Shown piece after piece: positions 1 through 8,163 of a DNA stretch of 64,000 bases. This DNA comes from Pedobacter faecalis. Its GTDB lineage: Bacteria; Bacteroidota; Bacteroidia; Sphingobacteriales; Sphingobacteriaceae. The stretch is from positions 248,001 to 312,000 of the forward strand of contig NZ_JARXOW010000001.1 of NCBI RefSeq assembly GCF_030182585.1. Reading direction: 5' to 3'. The notes beneath the pieces are model-generated. The model had not been told where the DNA came from. It ran no database searches and saw only the letters and a list, made by a program, of their open reading frames with translations. The position numbers and the translations under genes were made by a program. The stretch's first letter is position 1. Every line of letters starts with the position of its first letter.

Positions 1-574
1 TCGGTCTGCCTAATGCGTCATAATTTGCAGGATTATATACATATACAGTACCAGTTGGCCCACCGGCAGAAATAGTCTTGTTTCCCACCACAGATAATTT
101 ATTTATACCTGAAGCACCCAAGTTCGTGAAACTTACAGCGCTGGGTACATAATTTGAGCTCACTCCGTTTTCCCCACCAACTGTTGCGTTGAGGCTGCTT
201 CCGCTTAATGCAAACTTAACATGTCTTGCAAGTCCTATATATGCCGGATCTACCACCAGTTGCTCCGTATACGATGGTACAACTAGCGTAGTCTTAATAA
301 AACCGTCCTTGTCAGAAATAGCTTTTGAAATTTCCGATCCTGCTGTAGTGAAATCAGGATTGTAAATGGATACCATAACACCGCTTAAGGGCTTGTTGTT
401 ACGCGAAAGTAATCGCACAGAGACATCAACCGACTTAGTGGTCGAGTAATCAAAGCCATCTGGAGCGAACTTTTCATCTGCAACTCCGTCCGGCTGCTGG
501 TCATCTGCATATTTCTTACAACCTGTAACGGCAATCGATGCAACTAGGAAAAAGAGAATTAATCTGTTGGTCAT
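1..574 (-). CDS. LruC-type surface lipoprotein, 5' part only (runs off left edge)
   Basis: The minus-strand frame opening at ATG 574 stays open to base 1 and gives 191 residues. The N-terminus is a lipoprotein signal (hydrophobic residues 5-17, lipobox AVTGC with Cys19), so the protein is probably anchored in the outer membrane. Residues 36-53 contain GFDYSTTKSVDVSV, the pattern that opens LruC-domain proteins of Bacteroidota. A second, complete family member lies at 1999-4461 with a similar opening (GFMWSGSRDVNLSL). A beta-rich region follows (VMVSIYNPDF, GFIKTTLVVPSY), resembling a carboxypeptidase-regulatory-like fold. The C-terminal LruC domain itself would lie outside the window. The role of LruC proteins is unknown; surface or biofilm adhesion is only a guess. 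Confidence 0.8.
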   Translation of the reverse strand, partial: MTNRLILFFLVASIAVTGCKKYADDQQPDGVADEKFAPDGFDYSTTKSVDVSVRLLSRNNKPLSGVMVSIYNPDFTTAGSEISKAISDKDGFIKTTLVVPSYTEQLVVDPAYIGLARHVKFALSGSSLNATVGGENGVSSNYVPSAVSFTNLGASGINKLSVVGNKTISAGGPTGTVYVYNPANYDALGRP

Positions 575-696
575 GGTTTATATTCAACTATTGTTCACGC
601 ACATAGTGAAATAATTATTCCAACTGTGGTTAATTTCTGTAAATAATTGATTTACAGTATATTAAAAATTAATAAGCAGTGCAATGTGGTGTCAGT

Positions 697-736
697 AATA
701 CCCAATGTGTGATAAAAATTTCTCACATTGGGTATT
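697..736. repeat. 13-bp perfect inverted repeat (stable hairpin)
   Basis: Arms AATACCCAATGTG (697-709) and CACATTGGGTATT (724-736) are exact reverse complements around a 14-base AT-rich loop. The hairpin ends just before the stop codon of the minus-strand DUF6266 gene, so it would form at the 3' end of that transcript. There is no U-tract, so it is not a textbook intrinsic terminator. It could be a terminator, a 3' stabiliser, or a bidirectional boundary with the gene at 1-574. Confidence 0.7.
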
Positions 737-739
737 CGG

Positions 740-1384
740 TTAGTGCCAATTTATCATTCCAACATACACGCTGTCGGAAATTTGCTGGTGGTCATAACCT
801 ATAAACGAGCAGTACACATGCAGTTCTGTATTTTTCATCTGCTGAGGCAATTCCATTGTTTCCCCGCCTTGGTGGTTACATGCGCCTCCAATTTTAAACA
901 TCGACTGATCTATTTCAGGAGCGTAAACCAGCAGCATGATCTGGGCATTTCTTTCATACCAGGAACGGGCATATGGTTGTTCCCAGGTTAGCAAAAGTGA
1001 GCTGCCAACAATCTGAAGAGCCGGGTTAATGGGCTTTGGTAAATTGCCCTGTGTCAGTCTTGCCTTGCTGTAAACCATTTCAATGTTTGGATACTCGCCT
1101 TGCGTCGCATGGAGTAACTGGTAAGACTTAGCTGCATTATTTGCTGTAATACCTTTAAGCTTGCCATCCAATTTAAAGCCCACACGGATATATGGAGTCA
1201 TACTTCCTAAGAATCGACTTATCACCGCCATGCGCCGTCGTGTCGCCGCCTGCTTTGCAGAAGGCCTCTTCGTACTCTTCCTTCTGCGTTTTCTGATGAA
1301 GTATTTACCATTCCTGATATAACCTTCAAAGTCGCCTGCCTTACCCGAAAGGCCTCCCAGCAATCCATTAATTAGACTCGCCAT
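740..1384 (-). CDS. DUF6266 family protein
   Basis: A 214-residue protein with the layout I associate with the Bacteroidota family DUF6266: an N-terminal MASLINGLLGGLSGKAGD, then a very basic stretch around residues 24-50 (RKRRRKSTKRPSAKQ), then a beta-rich body with conserved aromatic residues. No signal peptide or membrane segment is visible. The family has no established function; the basic N-terminus suggests nucleic-acid contact or virion/assembly-type proteins, but this is inference. It stands alone between two LruC lipoproteins, with a candidate promoter at 1446-1453 and a hairpin directly after the stop. Such genes are often strain-variable. I see no other phage-like gene nearby. Confidence 0.8.
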   Translation of the reverse strand: MASLINGLLGGLSGKAGDFEGYIRNGKYFIRKRRRKSTKRPSAKQAATRRRMAVISRFLGSMTPYIRVGFKLDGKLKGITANNAAKSYQLLHATQGEYPNIEMVYSKARLTQGNLPKPINPALQIVGSSLLLTWEQPYARSWYERNAQIMLLVYAPEIDQSMFKIGGACNHQGGETMELPQQMKNTELHVYCSFIGYDHQQISDSVYVGMINWH

Positions 1385-1445
1385 TTTTGTAGAATTAGAT
1401 TTTAAAAAAACTGAATTAATTTTGTTGTCCCGTAAGTCAACTGAA

Positions 1446-1453
1446 CAAACATA
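1446..1453 (-). promoter_or_regulatory. Candidate -7 element for the DUF6266 gene
   Basis: On the minus strand this reads TATGTTTG, an exact match to the Bacteroidota primary-sigma -7 consensus TAnnTTTG. It lies about 60 bases before the ATG at 1384. No clean TTTG -33 element is present at the expected distance, only T-rich sequence. Assigned by eye. Confidence 0.4.
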
Positions 1454-1752
1454 ATATCAGGAGATGCATAAAAGCGAAGGACCATGAAAATTTGCCGGAG
1501 TTTTCCGTTGATTTTCTGGTTATCCGGAAAAATGTTCAATTGACTTGGTACTGGTTTGGCAGGCCTTGCTGTCCAGCTGCTATCCAGCTATTGAACAGTT
1601 GTTGACCAGTACCCAAACAGACTGAACTGGTTATTCTCTGATGGGTAGCCGTCTGGTATCTGGTTTATATTGTCATTCAGAACAATATCCAACTGCGTGT
1701 TTTCTAATAATATAGGTTTATAGGCCTCCAAATTAATTAGAAATAACCCATC

Positions 1753-1822
1753 ACGGTCGGATCACCGTCGCGGTCCCTCCGCATTTGGATCGTCTCAGGA
1801 CGATGCAAACACGATGCGGAGG
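1753..1822. repeat. GC-rich nested hairpin element
   Basis: Several nested inverted repeats are visible. The outer arms are CCTCCGCAT (1776-1784) and ATGCGGAGG (1814-1822). Inside, ATCGTC (1789-1794) and GACGAT (1799-1804) close a TCAG tetraloop, with TTG (1785-1787) pairing to CAA (1806-1808). An adjacent smaller hairpin is ACGGT (1753-1757) / ACCGT (1764-1768). The layout resembles REP/IS200-type palindromes or a small structured RNA. Which of these it is cannot be decided from a single copy. Confidence 0.6.
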
Positions 1823-1939
1823 CGGAGAGGAGGCGAAGGGAAGACGAAGAGATGAAGCAATTTCAAGCGTGTATGGTTGTCCTTATATAGGTAATTCTAA
1901 CATACACATTAGCTACAAACAAGCATGTCTCGGGTTAAT

Positions 1940-1977
1940 AAAAAAAGGGCTGCAATTAAAGATGCAGCCCTTTTTTT
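1940..1977. terminator. Bidirectional intrinsic terminator after the LruC gene
   Basis: An A-tract, an 8-bp stem GGGCTGCA (1947-1954) / TGCAGCCC (1963-1970) with an 8-base loop, and a 7-base T-tract. It lies 21 bases beyond the stop codon of the minus-strand LruC gene (1999-4461) and would work in both directions. Confidence 0.85.
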
Positions 1978-1998
1978 ATCTGAGTCAGGTTTTCCTGA

Positions 1999-4461
1999 TT
2001 ATGGAGTGTAAAGTTTAGCGGTGTTCTTAGAACCTGTGGAATACCAGTTCGCACTTTGTGCACCGCCGGTAATTGCCCAGTTCGCAAATTCAAGGTATCC
2101 CTCAGTTATCGATACGGTTTCTAATGGATATACGAAATTAGCAACCGGCACCACAATCGCCCACGGCAGGTTATTGGCTGTTCTGTAATATTTTCCAGAA
2201 CCGGATTTGTCGTCCCCAGTGCCAAATAGCGTTGAGTTCGCCTTATTTGTTGGTGTTTTATCTACCAGGTGAGTTTCAAAGCCGCGGCCATATCCAGGTG
2301 AGCTGTTCCAAATGAAAGGATTAAAGTTTGCCGTTCCAAATGCCGCCTGATCTGGACCATCAGTGAAGTGTAGTGTTACATTAAATTCTACAACAGGTGA
2401 TTTTGCAACATTAGGTTGGGTGTTCCAGGTCAACTGTCTTGCACGGCTGTTACTGAAAAGGATCAGTACCGCTTTATCCTGTCCGCTTTCCAATGCGATC
2501 TCATCGCCAACAGGACCATCTGTTTTGCTGGTAATGCTCACTTTGTTAGCCGAAACAGGGAATTCTACACCGAATCCATTCTGGAAGTTTCCTCCAGTTG
2601 CCAACAGCCTGTAAGTAGCTTTTACATCGACAACTTTATTGTCTCTGTTGGTAATGATTTGGTATTTGAAGTTTACAACGACATCATTTAAATCATAGTC
2701 GCCCTTAAGTGGCCAGTTATCCTCAAACGCGATAGTTGAGTTTTCGGAATCTATAACGTAAGCTCTGGTAGCATCATTAGGGAATTTGTCTAAAGTTCCG
2801 TGTACGCCGTCGCCATCTGGATCAGTATTTACTGGCGCTGTCCCGATTGTTTCTGGCATGCATGATCCTTCAGGGATGTAGATGGTCGCGTTTGCGGCTT
2901 TTTGCGTGGCAGCGCCTTCAAACATGCTGCTAGGCAAAGTTCCAGAGGTATAGACTACTTGCAGTGCGCCGCTAAATTTAGCGCTATTTTGGTGGTTTTG
3001 TAGATTAGGGATAGCTTCAGTAATTTTAAGTACAGACATGCTTCCAGTGCCAGTGATCTTCTCGCTGAAACCATCGTAAATTGATTTTGTAACGAATAGT
3101 GCACCATTATTGAGGGTAATCTTTCCGCCACTGTTGATGTTAATGGCCTTACCAACCGAAAAATAGCTGTTGTTTGTAATAGGGCCGTTGATTTCGTTTT
3201 TATAGCTATCGCTCGTGATAAACCATTTACAGTTATTTATTATGCTACCTCCAGTATTGATATGCAACTCCTTAACGCTCACAGTTCCTCCGTTGGTAAA
3301 TACGCCTTTTAAAATCATACGGGAATTGGTTGCTGTGAACGTACCGCTATTAGAGGTCGTAGTTGCATTTCCGTTATAAGTTATCTCAGCACTATTTAAT
3401 GTCCATGTACCTGAGTTCACAACCGGGCCGTCCAAAGTCGTATTTGCACTGCCTTGGAAATTCATTGTTCCTGAGTTAGTCAGTGACGATATGGCCAGCA
3501 GGTTGTTCCCAGATTTTGTCGTCAACGTACCGCCATTGTCAACAGTTGCAGCCGTGTTGTTGTTTCCGACATTAAAATTACCATTTACGGTAAATGTAGA
3601 AGTATTCGCTACAGCAGTTCCTCCTTCGGGTGTAAACTCTCCACCAACGGTTAGAGGTCCCTGGTTCCGGAAGGTACCCCCTTTTGGTTGTGCATTATTC
3701 GTGATCGAAACAGTTCCAAAGTTTTTAAACACATTTGAGCCGCTCCAGTTAAAGTTGCCAGTAAAGTTAACCGTTGATCCGCTTGTCACTATTAAGGTTA
3801 AATTATTTTGGAATTCAATATTGCCGATATTGATGTTGGTGCCCTGTACATACACAATTGCATTCGCACCAAATGCATTAAAATTATAGGTGCTAGCGTT
3901 ACTTTTAATCACATAGGTAGTGTTTCCAGGCAACGATACCCAGTTTGCAGACGTAATTTCCGTGGCATTACCAGGAACAGTAGGAGGATTTTCTGTAGTG
4001 ACAGACAGTTTTCTAAGTGCCGAGCCTGCCAATTTCTCCGATACCAACGAAGTAGCGTTGATAGATGCCGAAACGTTATCAGATGTTAAGTCGAGCATCT
4101 GGCTTACGGCTGAGCCGTCCGGAGCGATTTTCTCAACATATACCTGTTTAACCATGGATGAAAGCGTCACCTTAGTATTGAAAGGTTTAATAAGCGTTGC
4201 CGAACCAGTAGATATCAGCTGCCCGCCTTTAGATGGGTCAGCAGTATATACATTCACTACATGAATCTGATTTCCGAAGCTGTTATCGGAAACGCCCAAA
4301 CTCAAATTTACATCTCGGGAGCCCGACCACATAAAGCCGGCAGGAGCGGAGATTTCATCGATCGACTTGTTGACTACCTCGTCGAGATTATTGTTGTCTT
4401 TTTTGCAGGATGATGCAAAAACACCAGCAATGATTGCCAAAGAAAGTAAGTGTTTCTTCAT
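1999..4461 (-). CDS. LruC domain-containing surface lipoprotein
   Basis: I start at ATG 4461, 11 codons inside the longest frame, because this places a lipoprotein signal at the N-terminus (MKKHLLSLAIIAGVFASSC, Cys19). That gives 820 residues. The N-terminal 100 residues carry the LruC-family opening. Residues roughly 150-480 are rich in Asn, Thr, Gly and Ser with repeated GTF/NxGxLTV-like units, suggesting a beta-helix stalk. A DPDGDG calcium-binding-like turn near residue 545 introduces the C-terminal LruC domain (about 575-820), with the hallmark GDYDLNDVVV. The protein is expected on the cell surface; its function is unknown. A strong terminator follows the gene, and a 12-bp palindrome lies about 95 bases upstream. 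A paralogue is cut by the left window edge. Confidence 0.88.
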   Translation of the reverse strand: MKKHLLSLAIIAGVFASSCKKDNNNLDEVVNKSIDEISAPAGFMWSGSRDVNLSLGVSDNSFGNQIHVVNVYTADPSKGGQLISTGSATLIKPFNTKVTLSSMVKQVYVEKIAPDGSAVSQMLDLTSDNVSASINATSLVSEKLAGSALRKLSVTTENPPTVPGNATEITSANWVSLPGNTTYVIKSNASTYNFNAFGANAIVYVQGTNINIGNIEFQNNLTLIVTSGSTVNFTGNFNWSGSNVFKNFGTVSITNNAQPKGGTFRNQGPLTVGGEFTPEGGTAVANTSTFTVNGNFNVGNNNTAATVDNGGTLTTKSGNNLLAISSLTNSGTMNFQGSANTTLDGPVVNSGTWTLNSAEITYNGNATTTSNSGTFTATNSRMILKGVFTNGGTVSVKELHINTGGSIINNCKWFITSDSYKNEINGPITNNSYFSVGKAININSGGKITLNNGALFVTKSIYDGFSEKITGTGSMSVLKITEAIPNLQNHQNSAKFSGALQVVYTSGTLPSSMFEGAATQKAANATIYIPEGSCMPETIGTAPVNTDPDGDGVHGTLDKFPNDATRAYVIDSENSTIAFEDNWPLKGDYDLNDVVVNFKYQIITNRDNKVVDVKATYRLLATGGNFQNGFGVEFPVSANKVSITSKTDGPVGDEIALESGQDKAVLILFSNSRARQLTWNTQPNVAKSPVVEFNVTLHFTDGPDQAAFGTANFNPFIWNSSPGYGRGFETHLVDKTPTNKANSTLFGTGDDKSGSGKYYRTANNLPWAIVVPVANFVYPLETVSITEGYLEFANWAITGGAQSANWYSTGSKNTAKLYTP

Positions 4462-4553
4462 TTTATTGTTTCTGTTTGATGTGCATAAGGCCATAACTGT
4501 ACCAAAAGCTAGTTAAATAACCGCCGCTGTCTGATTTTACTATAAATATACGT

Positions 4554-4565
4554 TAGAGCGCTCTA
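4554..4565. promoter_or_regulatory. 12-bp perfect palindrome upstream of LruC gene
   Basis: TAGAGCGCTCTA is a perfect palindrome in the 210-bp gap between the LruC start and the end of the HATPase-like gene. It could be an operator for the LruC gene. No regulator is identifiable, and a palindrome this short can occur by chance. Confidence 0.3.
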
Positions 4566-4671
4566 GAGGGTTTCTTCTGGGCAAAATACCTGTTTGGATG
4601 TTCCGGAAAGAACAAGTTGTTTGCATGAATGGGACTATAATTATTCCCCACTTCCTAAAAATGTGTAGAAT

Positions 4672-5214
4672 TTACTCCCCATTTCCCTTAATATTCATGT
4701 TCACGATATAACGGTTTTCCTTCAGATCCGGGTCGTACTGGTAAATGAAACTGTCGGACGCCAGTGTGATAATGTAAAAGCCAAAATGCTCAGGCATATG
4801 GTCTAGAGACATCGGACCGTCTTTATAGGGGTTCAAAAACTTGAACTTGTATTGGTCCAGCGGCATAATATGGTGGCGGTTCTCTTCAGAAAAACTTATT
4901 TTAAGTACTTTGTCTACATCTTTAAAGGGAAGCTGCGGAGATGTAGCGCTGAATTCTATCTGTACACCTTTTTCAAGTTTCTGAATGCTAAGTTGAGGCT
5001 CGTCTATGACAAGTTGCAACTGAGAATTGCCATCAGGCGCATGCTTAATGGAATTGGTAATAAGTTCAACCAAAATCAGCTTTATATTGCGTTGGTTAGC
5101 TATATCCAGTTCAACGTAACTTAAAATGTCTTTGAGTACCGCCTCGGTATAATCATAAATCTGGTCAGGATCATTGGGGATCTCCAGATTTATGGTAACT
5201 GGTAGTTCCTTCAT
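4672..5214 (-). CDS. HATPase-like protein of an anti-sigma/partner-switching module
   Basis: A 180-residue protein of the RsbW/SpoIIAB-like size class. The N-box is clear (ELITNSIKHA, Glu50-Asn54), and the C-terminal part has a GFYIITLASDSFIYQYD stretch like the last conserved block of the family. The DxGxG motif (G1) and the glycine-rich lid normally lying between them are not recognisable, so kinase activity is uncertain. It is the last gene of a four-gene minus-strand unit, 2 bases after the STAS gene (5217-5546). In such modules the HATPase protein binds, and often phosphorylates, the STAS partner. No sigma factor is adjacent, so the output target is unknown. Confidence 0.72.
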   Translation of the reverse strand: MKELPVTINLEIPNDPDQIYDYTEAVLKDILSYVELDIANQRNIKLILVELITNSIKHAPDGNSQLQLVIDEPQLSIQKLEKGVQIEFSATSPQLPFKDVDKVLKISFSEENRHHIMPLDQYKFKFLNPYKDGPMSLDHMPEHFGFYIITLASDSFIYQYDPDLKENRYIVNMNIKGNGE

Positions 5215-5216
5215 AT

Positions 5217-5546
5217 CTAGTCTAGTGCAGTTTCTACAGATGCTCTTAAATCAAAGATCTTATCGAGTCTGGTAAGCTCAAAAAGGTTTATAATGTCACT
5301 GTTCAGCTCTACCAGTCTGAGGCTGCCGTTCTTTTGCACCAGGTTTTTGAGTATGGCAACCAGGGCGCCCAAAAATGAACTGTCTATGTACTTAACCTGC
5401 TCAAATGAAACGACCAAGTGAATGGCACCAGATTCTATTTCATTGATAGCCAGCTCCTTAAAACTAGAAGAATTCGAAAGATTGGCATCTTTGTCTTCGA
5501 TCGTAAGAACCAGGTATTTACCCCTTAATTGTTTGTTTATATTCAT
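5217..5546 (-). CDS. STAS-domain anti-sigma factor antagonist-like protein
   Basis: A 109-residue single STAS domain. The segment VKYIDSSFLGALVAIL (residues 51-66) matches the conserved phospho-site region of SpoIIAA/RsbV proteins, and Ser57 is the expected phospho-acceptor. The usual Gly after the serines is Phe here. The start overlaps the stop of the upstream phosphatase gene by 4 bases (ATGA), which implies translational coupling. The likely cycle, inferred from known partner-switching systems, is that the HATPase-like protein phosphorylates this protein and the PP2C domain upstream dephosphorylates it. Confidence 0.88.
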   Translation of the reverse strand: MNINKQLRGKYLVLTIEDKDANLSNSSSFKELAINEIESGAIHLVVSFEQVKYIDSSFLGALVAILKNLVQKNGSLRLVELNSDIINLFELTRLDKIFDLRASVETALD

Positions 5547-6670
5547 GATTTCCTCCTTATAATAATCAAGCTGCAGTCGTCTACCTGAGATACATGCTGG
5601 CTGAAAAGACTGTTTTTAATCTCTTCAAGCGACTTGTTATGCTTTCTAAAATAATATAAATTTTCCTTAAACAAACGCAAATCTGATTTCTTTTCCCCTG
5701 TCGCTTCGTAATCAATCATTCCGTCGGAGATCAGATAAAGCTCGTCATTAGGCTGCAGGTCCACCTTCATTTCTGTGTAAATCGCAAAAGGGTAGAAGCC
5801 CAGCAGTATGCCGTCCGACAGGTACTGCTGCAGCTCGGGTGCCGATTCAGTAAATTTCAGCAGGGGGAGGTCGCCCGCGCCGGCGTATTTCACTTCTCCG
5901 CTTTCATCGTCCAGCAACACGAGGCTTAGCGTCGAAAATATTTCGCTCAGCAGGGCGTCGTCGTGCACTACGCGGTTGAGCTTTTTCAAAATTTCAGACA
6001 GGTCGTAGTTTTCATCATACACGCACAGTCGGATGGCCGACCGTATATAACTTAAAAAGCTGAAAGAAAAGAACCATGCACCCCATTTTTTGCCCATCAC
6101 GTCGCCCAGCACCACAAACGTATAGCGATCGTTGATCTTAATGAAATCTATAAAATCCCCTCCCGGCTGGTTCTGGAAAGACTGGTTGAAATAGCTGATC
6201 TCAAAACGTTTTAATTCAGGCGCCTTTTGCGGGATGTTTCTCAGGTTAAGCTTTTCTGCGATGCCTTTGATCTCGCTTAGTGATCTTTCGTGTTGCTCGC
6301 GGACGGCCTGCAGGAGGTTATCTATCTTGGCCAATACCTGAGAGGCAGGCGTATTTTTAGCGATATAATCTATGGCTTTCAAATCCAGGCCCTGCTGAAC
6401 AAAACGTTCGTCATTTACAGACGTGAGAAATAGGAAAGGGATATGCTTGTACGGGTCACGCTCCAGCAGCCTTCGTCTGAATTCAAATCCGTTTTTACCG
6501 GGCATCTCATAGTCTGAAATGATCAGGTCAAACGAACCCGTCTTAAGGATTTTCTCTGCCTCATCAACAGATTCAGCGATCTTACAGTTATAGCCGTTGG
6601 AGGTAAGTAATTTTTCAAACAGCTTTAGCTGAAAAATATCATCATCAACGAGCAAAATATTTCTACTCAT
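5543..6670 (-). CDS. Response regulator with PP2C (SpoIIE-type) phosphatase output
   Basis: A 375-residue two-domain protein. Residues 1-120 form a receiver with acidic pocket DDD (9-11), phospho-acceptor Asp53 (ISDYEMPGKNG) and Lys105. A helical linker (about 115-150) leads to a PP2C/SpoIIE-like phosphatase domain with metal-site motifs GGDFIDF, LGDVMGKKWGAWFF and ISDGMIDYE. It should couple an unseen histidine kinase to dephosphorylation of the downstream STAS protein. The start overlaps the upstream membrane-protein gene by 8 bases and the stop overlaps the STAS start by 4. No histidine kinase lies in the neighbourhood. Confidence 0.9.
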   Translation of the reverse strand: MSRNILLVDDDIFQLKLFEKLLTSNGYNCKIAESVDEAEKILKTGSFDLIISDYEMPGKNGFEFRRRLLERDPYKHIPFLFLTSVNDERFVQQGLDLKAIDYIAKNTPASQVLAKIDNLLQAVREQHERSLSEIKGIAEKLNLRNIPQKAPELKRFEISYFNQSFQNQPGGDFIDFIKINDRYTFVVLGDVMGKKWGAWFFSFSFLSYIRSAIRLCVYDENYDLSEILKKLNRVVHDDALLSEIFSTLSLVLLDDESGEVKYAGAGDLPLLKFTESAPELQQYLSDGILLGFYPFAIYTEMKVDLQPNDELYLISDGMIDYEATGEKKSDLRLFKENLYYFRKHNKSLEEIKNSLFSQHVSQVDDCSLIIIRRKS

Positions 6671-7205
6671 CCGGCTTCATCTTAAGTACAGCATTTAAAA
6701 TAATAAATATCCCTGTCGCAACGATGATCAGTGAGATCAGGTCCATCAACGTCACACCATCGTCCGGATTGAAATAAAATATCGTAAACATTTCAAAGTA
6801 GGGCGGAGCGGGCATGATGATCATTGCAAATCCCAATGTAACAAATAATAGTCCAATCAGAATTTTTATTCCTTTATACGCAAGTATTTTAAGGCGGGGC
6901 TCCCTTACCTGGCCTGAGTCGAACCGGCTTTTGTTCAATAGTATTTCCAGTTGGTCCAGTTGCTCCAGCTTGTCCATATCAGAGCTGGCCAGATCTTTCA
7001 CATCTTTAATAGCATTTTGAGCTTCCAGCTTATCGTCCAGGACCTGATTTACCCTTCCTCTGATCGCTTTGATATTTTCAGAATCGATTTCGCTTTCTTT
7101 AAGGAGGGCGAGCAGTTCGTCGAGTTTTTCGCTCACAGACTCGTCCTTACCTTCGATCTGCTGAAAGCGCTGTAATTCGTCCTTAAATTTGCTATTATCA
7201 CCCAA
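6663..7205 (-). CDS. Coiled-coil membrane protein heading the partner-switching operon
   Basis: A 180-residue protein that I do not recognise by name. Residues 1-105 are highly charged and helical (coiled-coil-like, rich in Asp, Glu, Lys and Leu). Two membrane helices follow at about 113-132 and 153-173, separated by a short loop with MPAPPYF. The start is TTG (7205); no ATG lies near it, and the next gene overlaps its 3' end by 8 bases. Position and topology suggest a membrane anchor or sensor scaffold for the response regulator-phosphatase, STAS and HATPase proteins encoded after it. This is inference from the operon only. Confidence 0.7.
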   Translation of the reverse strand: MGDNSKFKDELQRFQQIEGKDESVSEKLDELLALLKESEIDSENIKAIRGRVNQVLDDKLEAQNAIKDVKDLASSDMDKLEQLDQLEILLNKSRFDSGQVREPRLKILAYKGIKILIGLLFVTLGFAMIIMPAPPYFEMFTIFYFNPDDGVTLMDLISLIIVATGIFIILNAVLKMKPDE

Positions 7206-7242
7206 AATGCACTAATTTGACATGCTTACCATATTAAAATAG

Positions 7243-8163
7243 ATGGACTTAATTTCGATCGTTACTGTAAATTACAATCAGCCGCAAGCTACGGCCGAAC
7301 TCCTGAAGTCAATAAATCTATACTATGGTCAAGCTAATATAGAGATTATTTTAGTAGATAATTGCAGCGAAAAGGATCATGAGGCAGATTTCAGAGCTGT
7401 AAACGATCAGATCATTTATATCCGCACAGCGCGCAACCTTGGCTTTGCAGGGGGGAACAATGTGGGGATAATGCAGGCTCAGGGCGACTATGTTTTTCTG
7501 GTGAACAACGACACGGAATTTACTCCGGGGCTCATAGAAACCCTGGTAGATACATTTTCTGAAAGTCCAAAAATAGGCATGGTTTCGCCCCGGATCAATT
7601 ATTACGATGATAAGTCAATCATTCAGTATGCGGGGTTTACGCCGATGAACTATTACACTTGTCGCAATAAATGTATCGGTCAGTACGAGGCAGACCAGGG
7701 TCAGCATAATGACGTAATAGGACCCACAGGGTATGTTCACGGTGCTGCCATGATGGTTAGCCGCGAAGCATTAAGCAAGGTAGGGCTGCTGCCGGAAAAC
7801 TTTTTCCTGTACTATGAGGAGATGGATTGGTGTGAAATGATGCGAAGGGCCGGATTCGATATCTGGATAAATACCAATGCCCTTATATATCATAAGGAGT
7901 CGCTCTCGGTGGGTAAGAACAGTGCGCTCAAGGAGTATTATATGAACAGGAACCGCATCTTGTTTATCAGGCGAAATGCCAGCTGGTTCCATACGCTGGT
8001 GTTTTTTGTGTATTTTATTATATTTGTTACACCAAGAAATATGCTGAAATACTTTAAATCCGGTACTCCGGAATTTGTACCGGTTCTGTTCCGGGCCATT
8101 AAATGGAACCTCTCCAATAAACCCACCAGTTCATACCTCGGCTTTAAAAAACCCGGAACATGA
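7243..8163 (+). CDS. Family 2 glycosyltransferase (rhamnosyltransferase-like)
   Basis: A 306-residue GT-A enzyme. The N-terminal strand ISIVTVNYN, nucleotide-binding Asp39 (LVDN), the NLGFAGGNNVG stretch (65-74) and the metal-binding NNDTEF (88-93) are typical of WbbL/GT2 enzymes that add sugars to lipid-linked cell-surface glycans. The later GAAMMVSREAL and YYEEMDWCEMMRRAG motifs carry the acceptor/catalytic acids. A hydrophobic segment near residues 247-265 suggests membrane association. It is divergent from the signalling operon (37 bp apart) and overlaps the next glycosyltransferase by 4 bases, so the pair probably acts in one polysaccharide pathway. Sugar specificity cannot be read from sequence. 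Confidence 0.9.
   Translation: MDLISIVTVNYNQPQATAELLKSINLYYGQANIEIILVDNCSEKDHEADFRAVNDQIIYIRTARNLGFAGGNNVGIMQAQGDYVFLVNNDTEFTPGLIETLVDTFSESPKIGMVSPRINYYDDKSIIQYAGFTPMNYYTCRNKCIGQYEADQGQHNDVIGPTGYVHGAAMMVSREALSKVGLLPENFFLYYEEMDWCEMMRRAGFDIWINTNALIYHKESLSVGKNSALKEYYMNRNRILFIRRNASWFHTLVFFVYFIIFVTPRNMLKYFKSGTPEFVPVLFRAIKWNLSNKPTSSYLGFKKPGT

Larger units (their letters stand above)
1385..1998. other. 614-bp non-coding stretch with structured segments
   Basis: No convincing gene lies here. The only open frame (plus, 1785-2018) has low-quality composition and runs through a terminator hairpin. Contents from left to right: the DUF6266 promoter candidate (1446-1453); a dyad GGTACTGG (1546-1553) / CCAGTACC (1606-1613) enclosing two TCCAGCT direct repeats; a GC-rich hairpin element (1753-1822) followed by a purine-rich tract to about 1860; and a bidirectional terminator (1940-1977). 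The change in composition around 1750-1850 relative to the AT-rich flanks suggests an inserted small element. Confidence 0.6.

Noticed and set aside
740..1384. Prophage or phage satellite at the left end
   Set aside because: Only DUF6266 hints at it; there is no integrase, terminase, capsid or attachment-site duplication nearby.
1785..2018. Plus-strand open frame of 77 codons in the non-coding stretch
   Set aside because: It starts inside the hairpin element and runs through a terminator into the LruC gene; no family resemblance.
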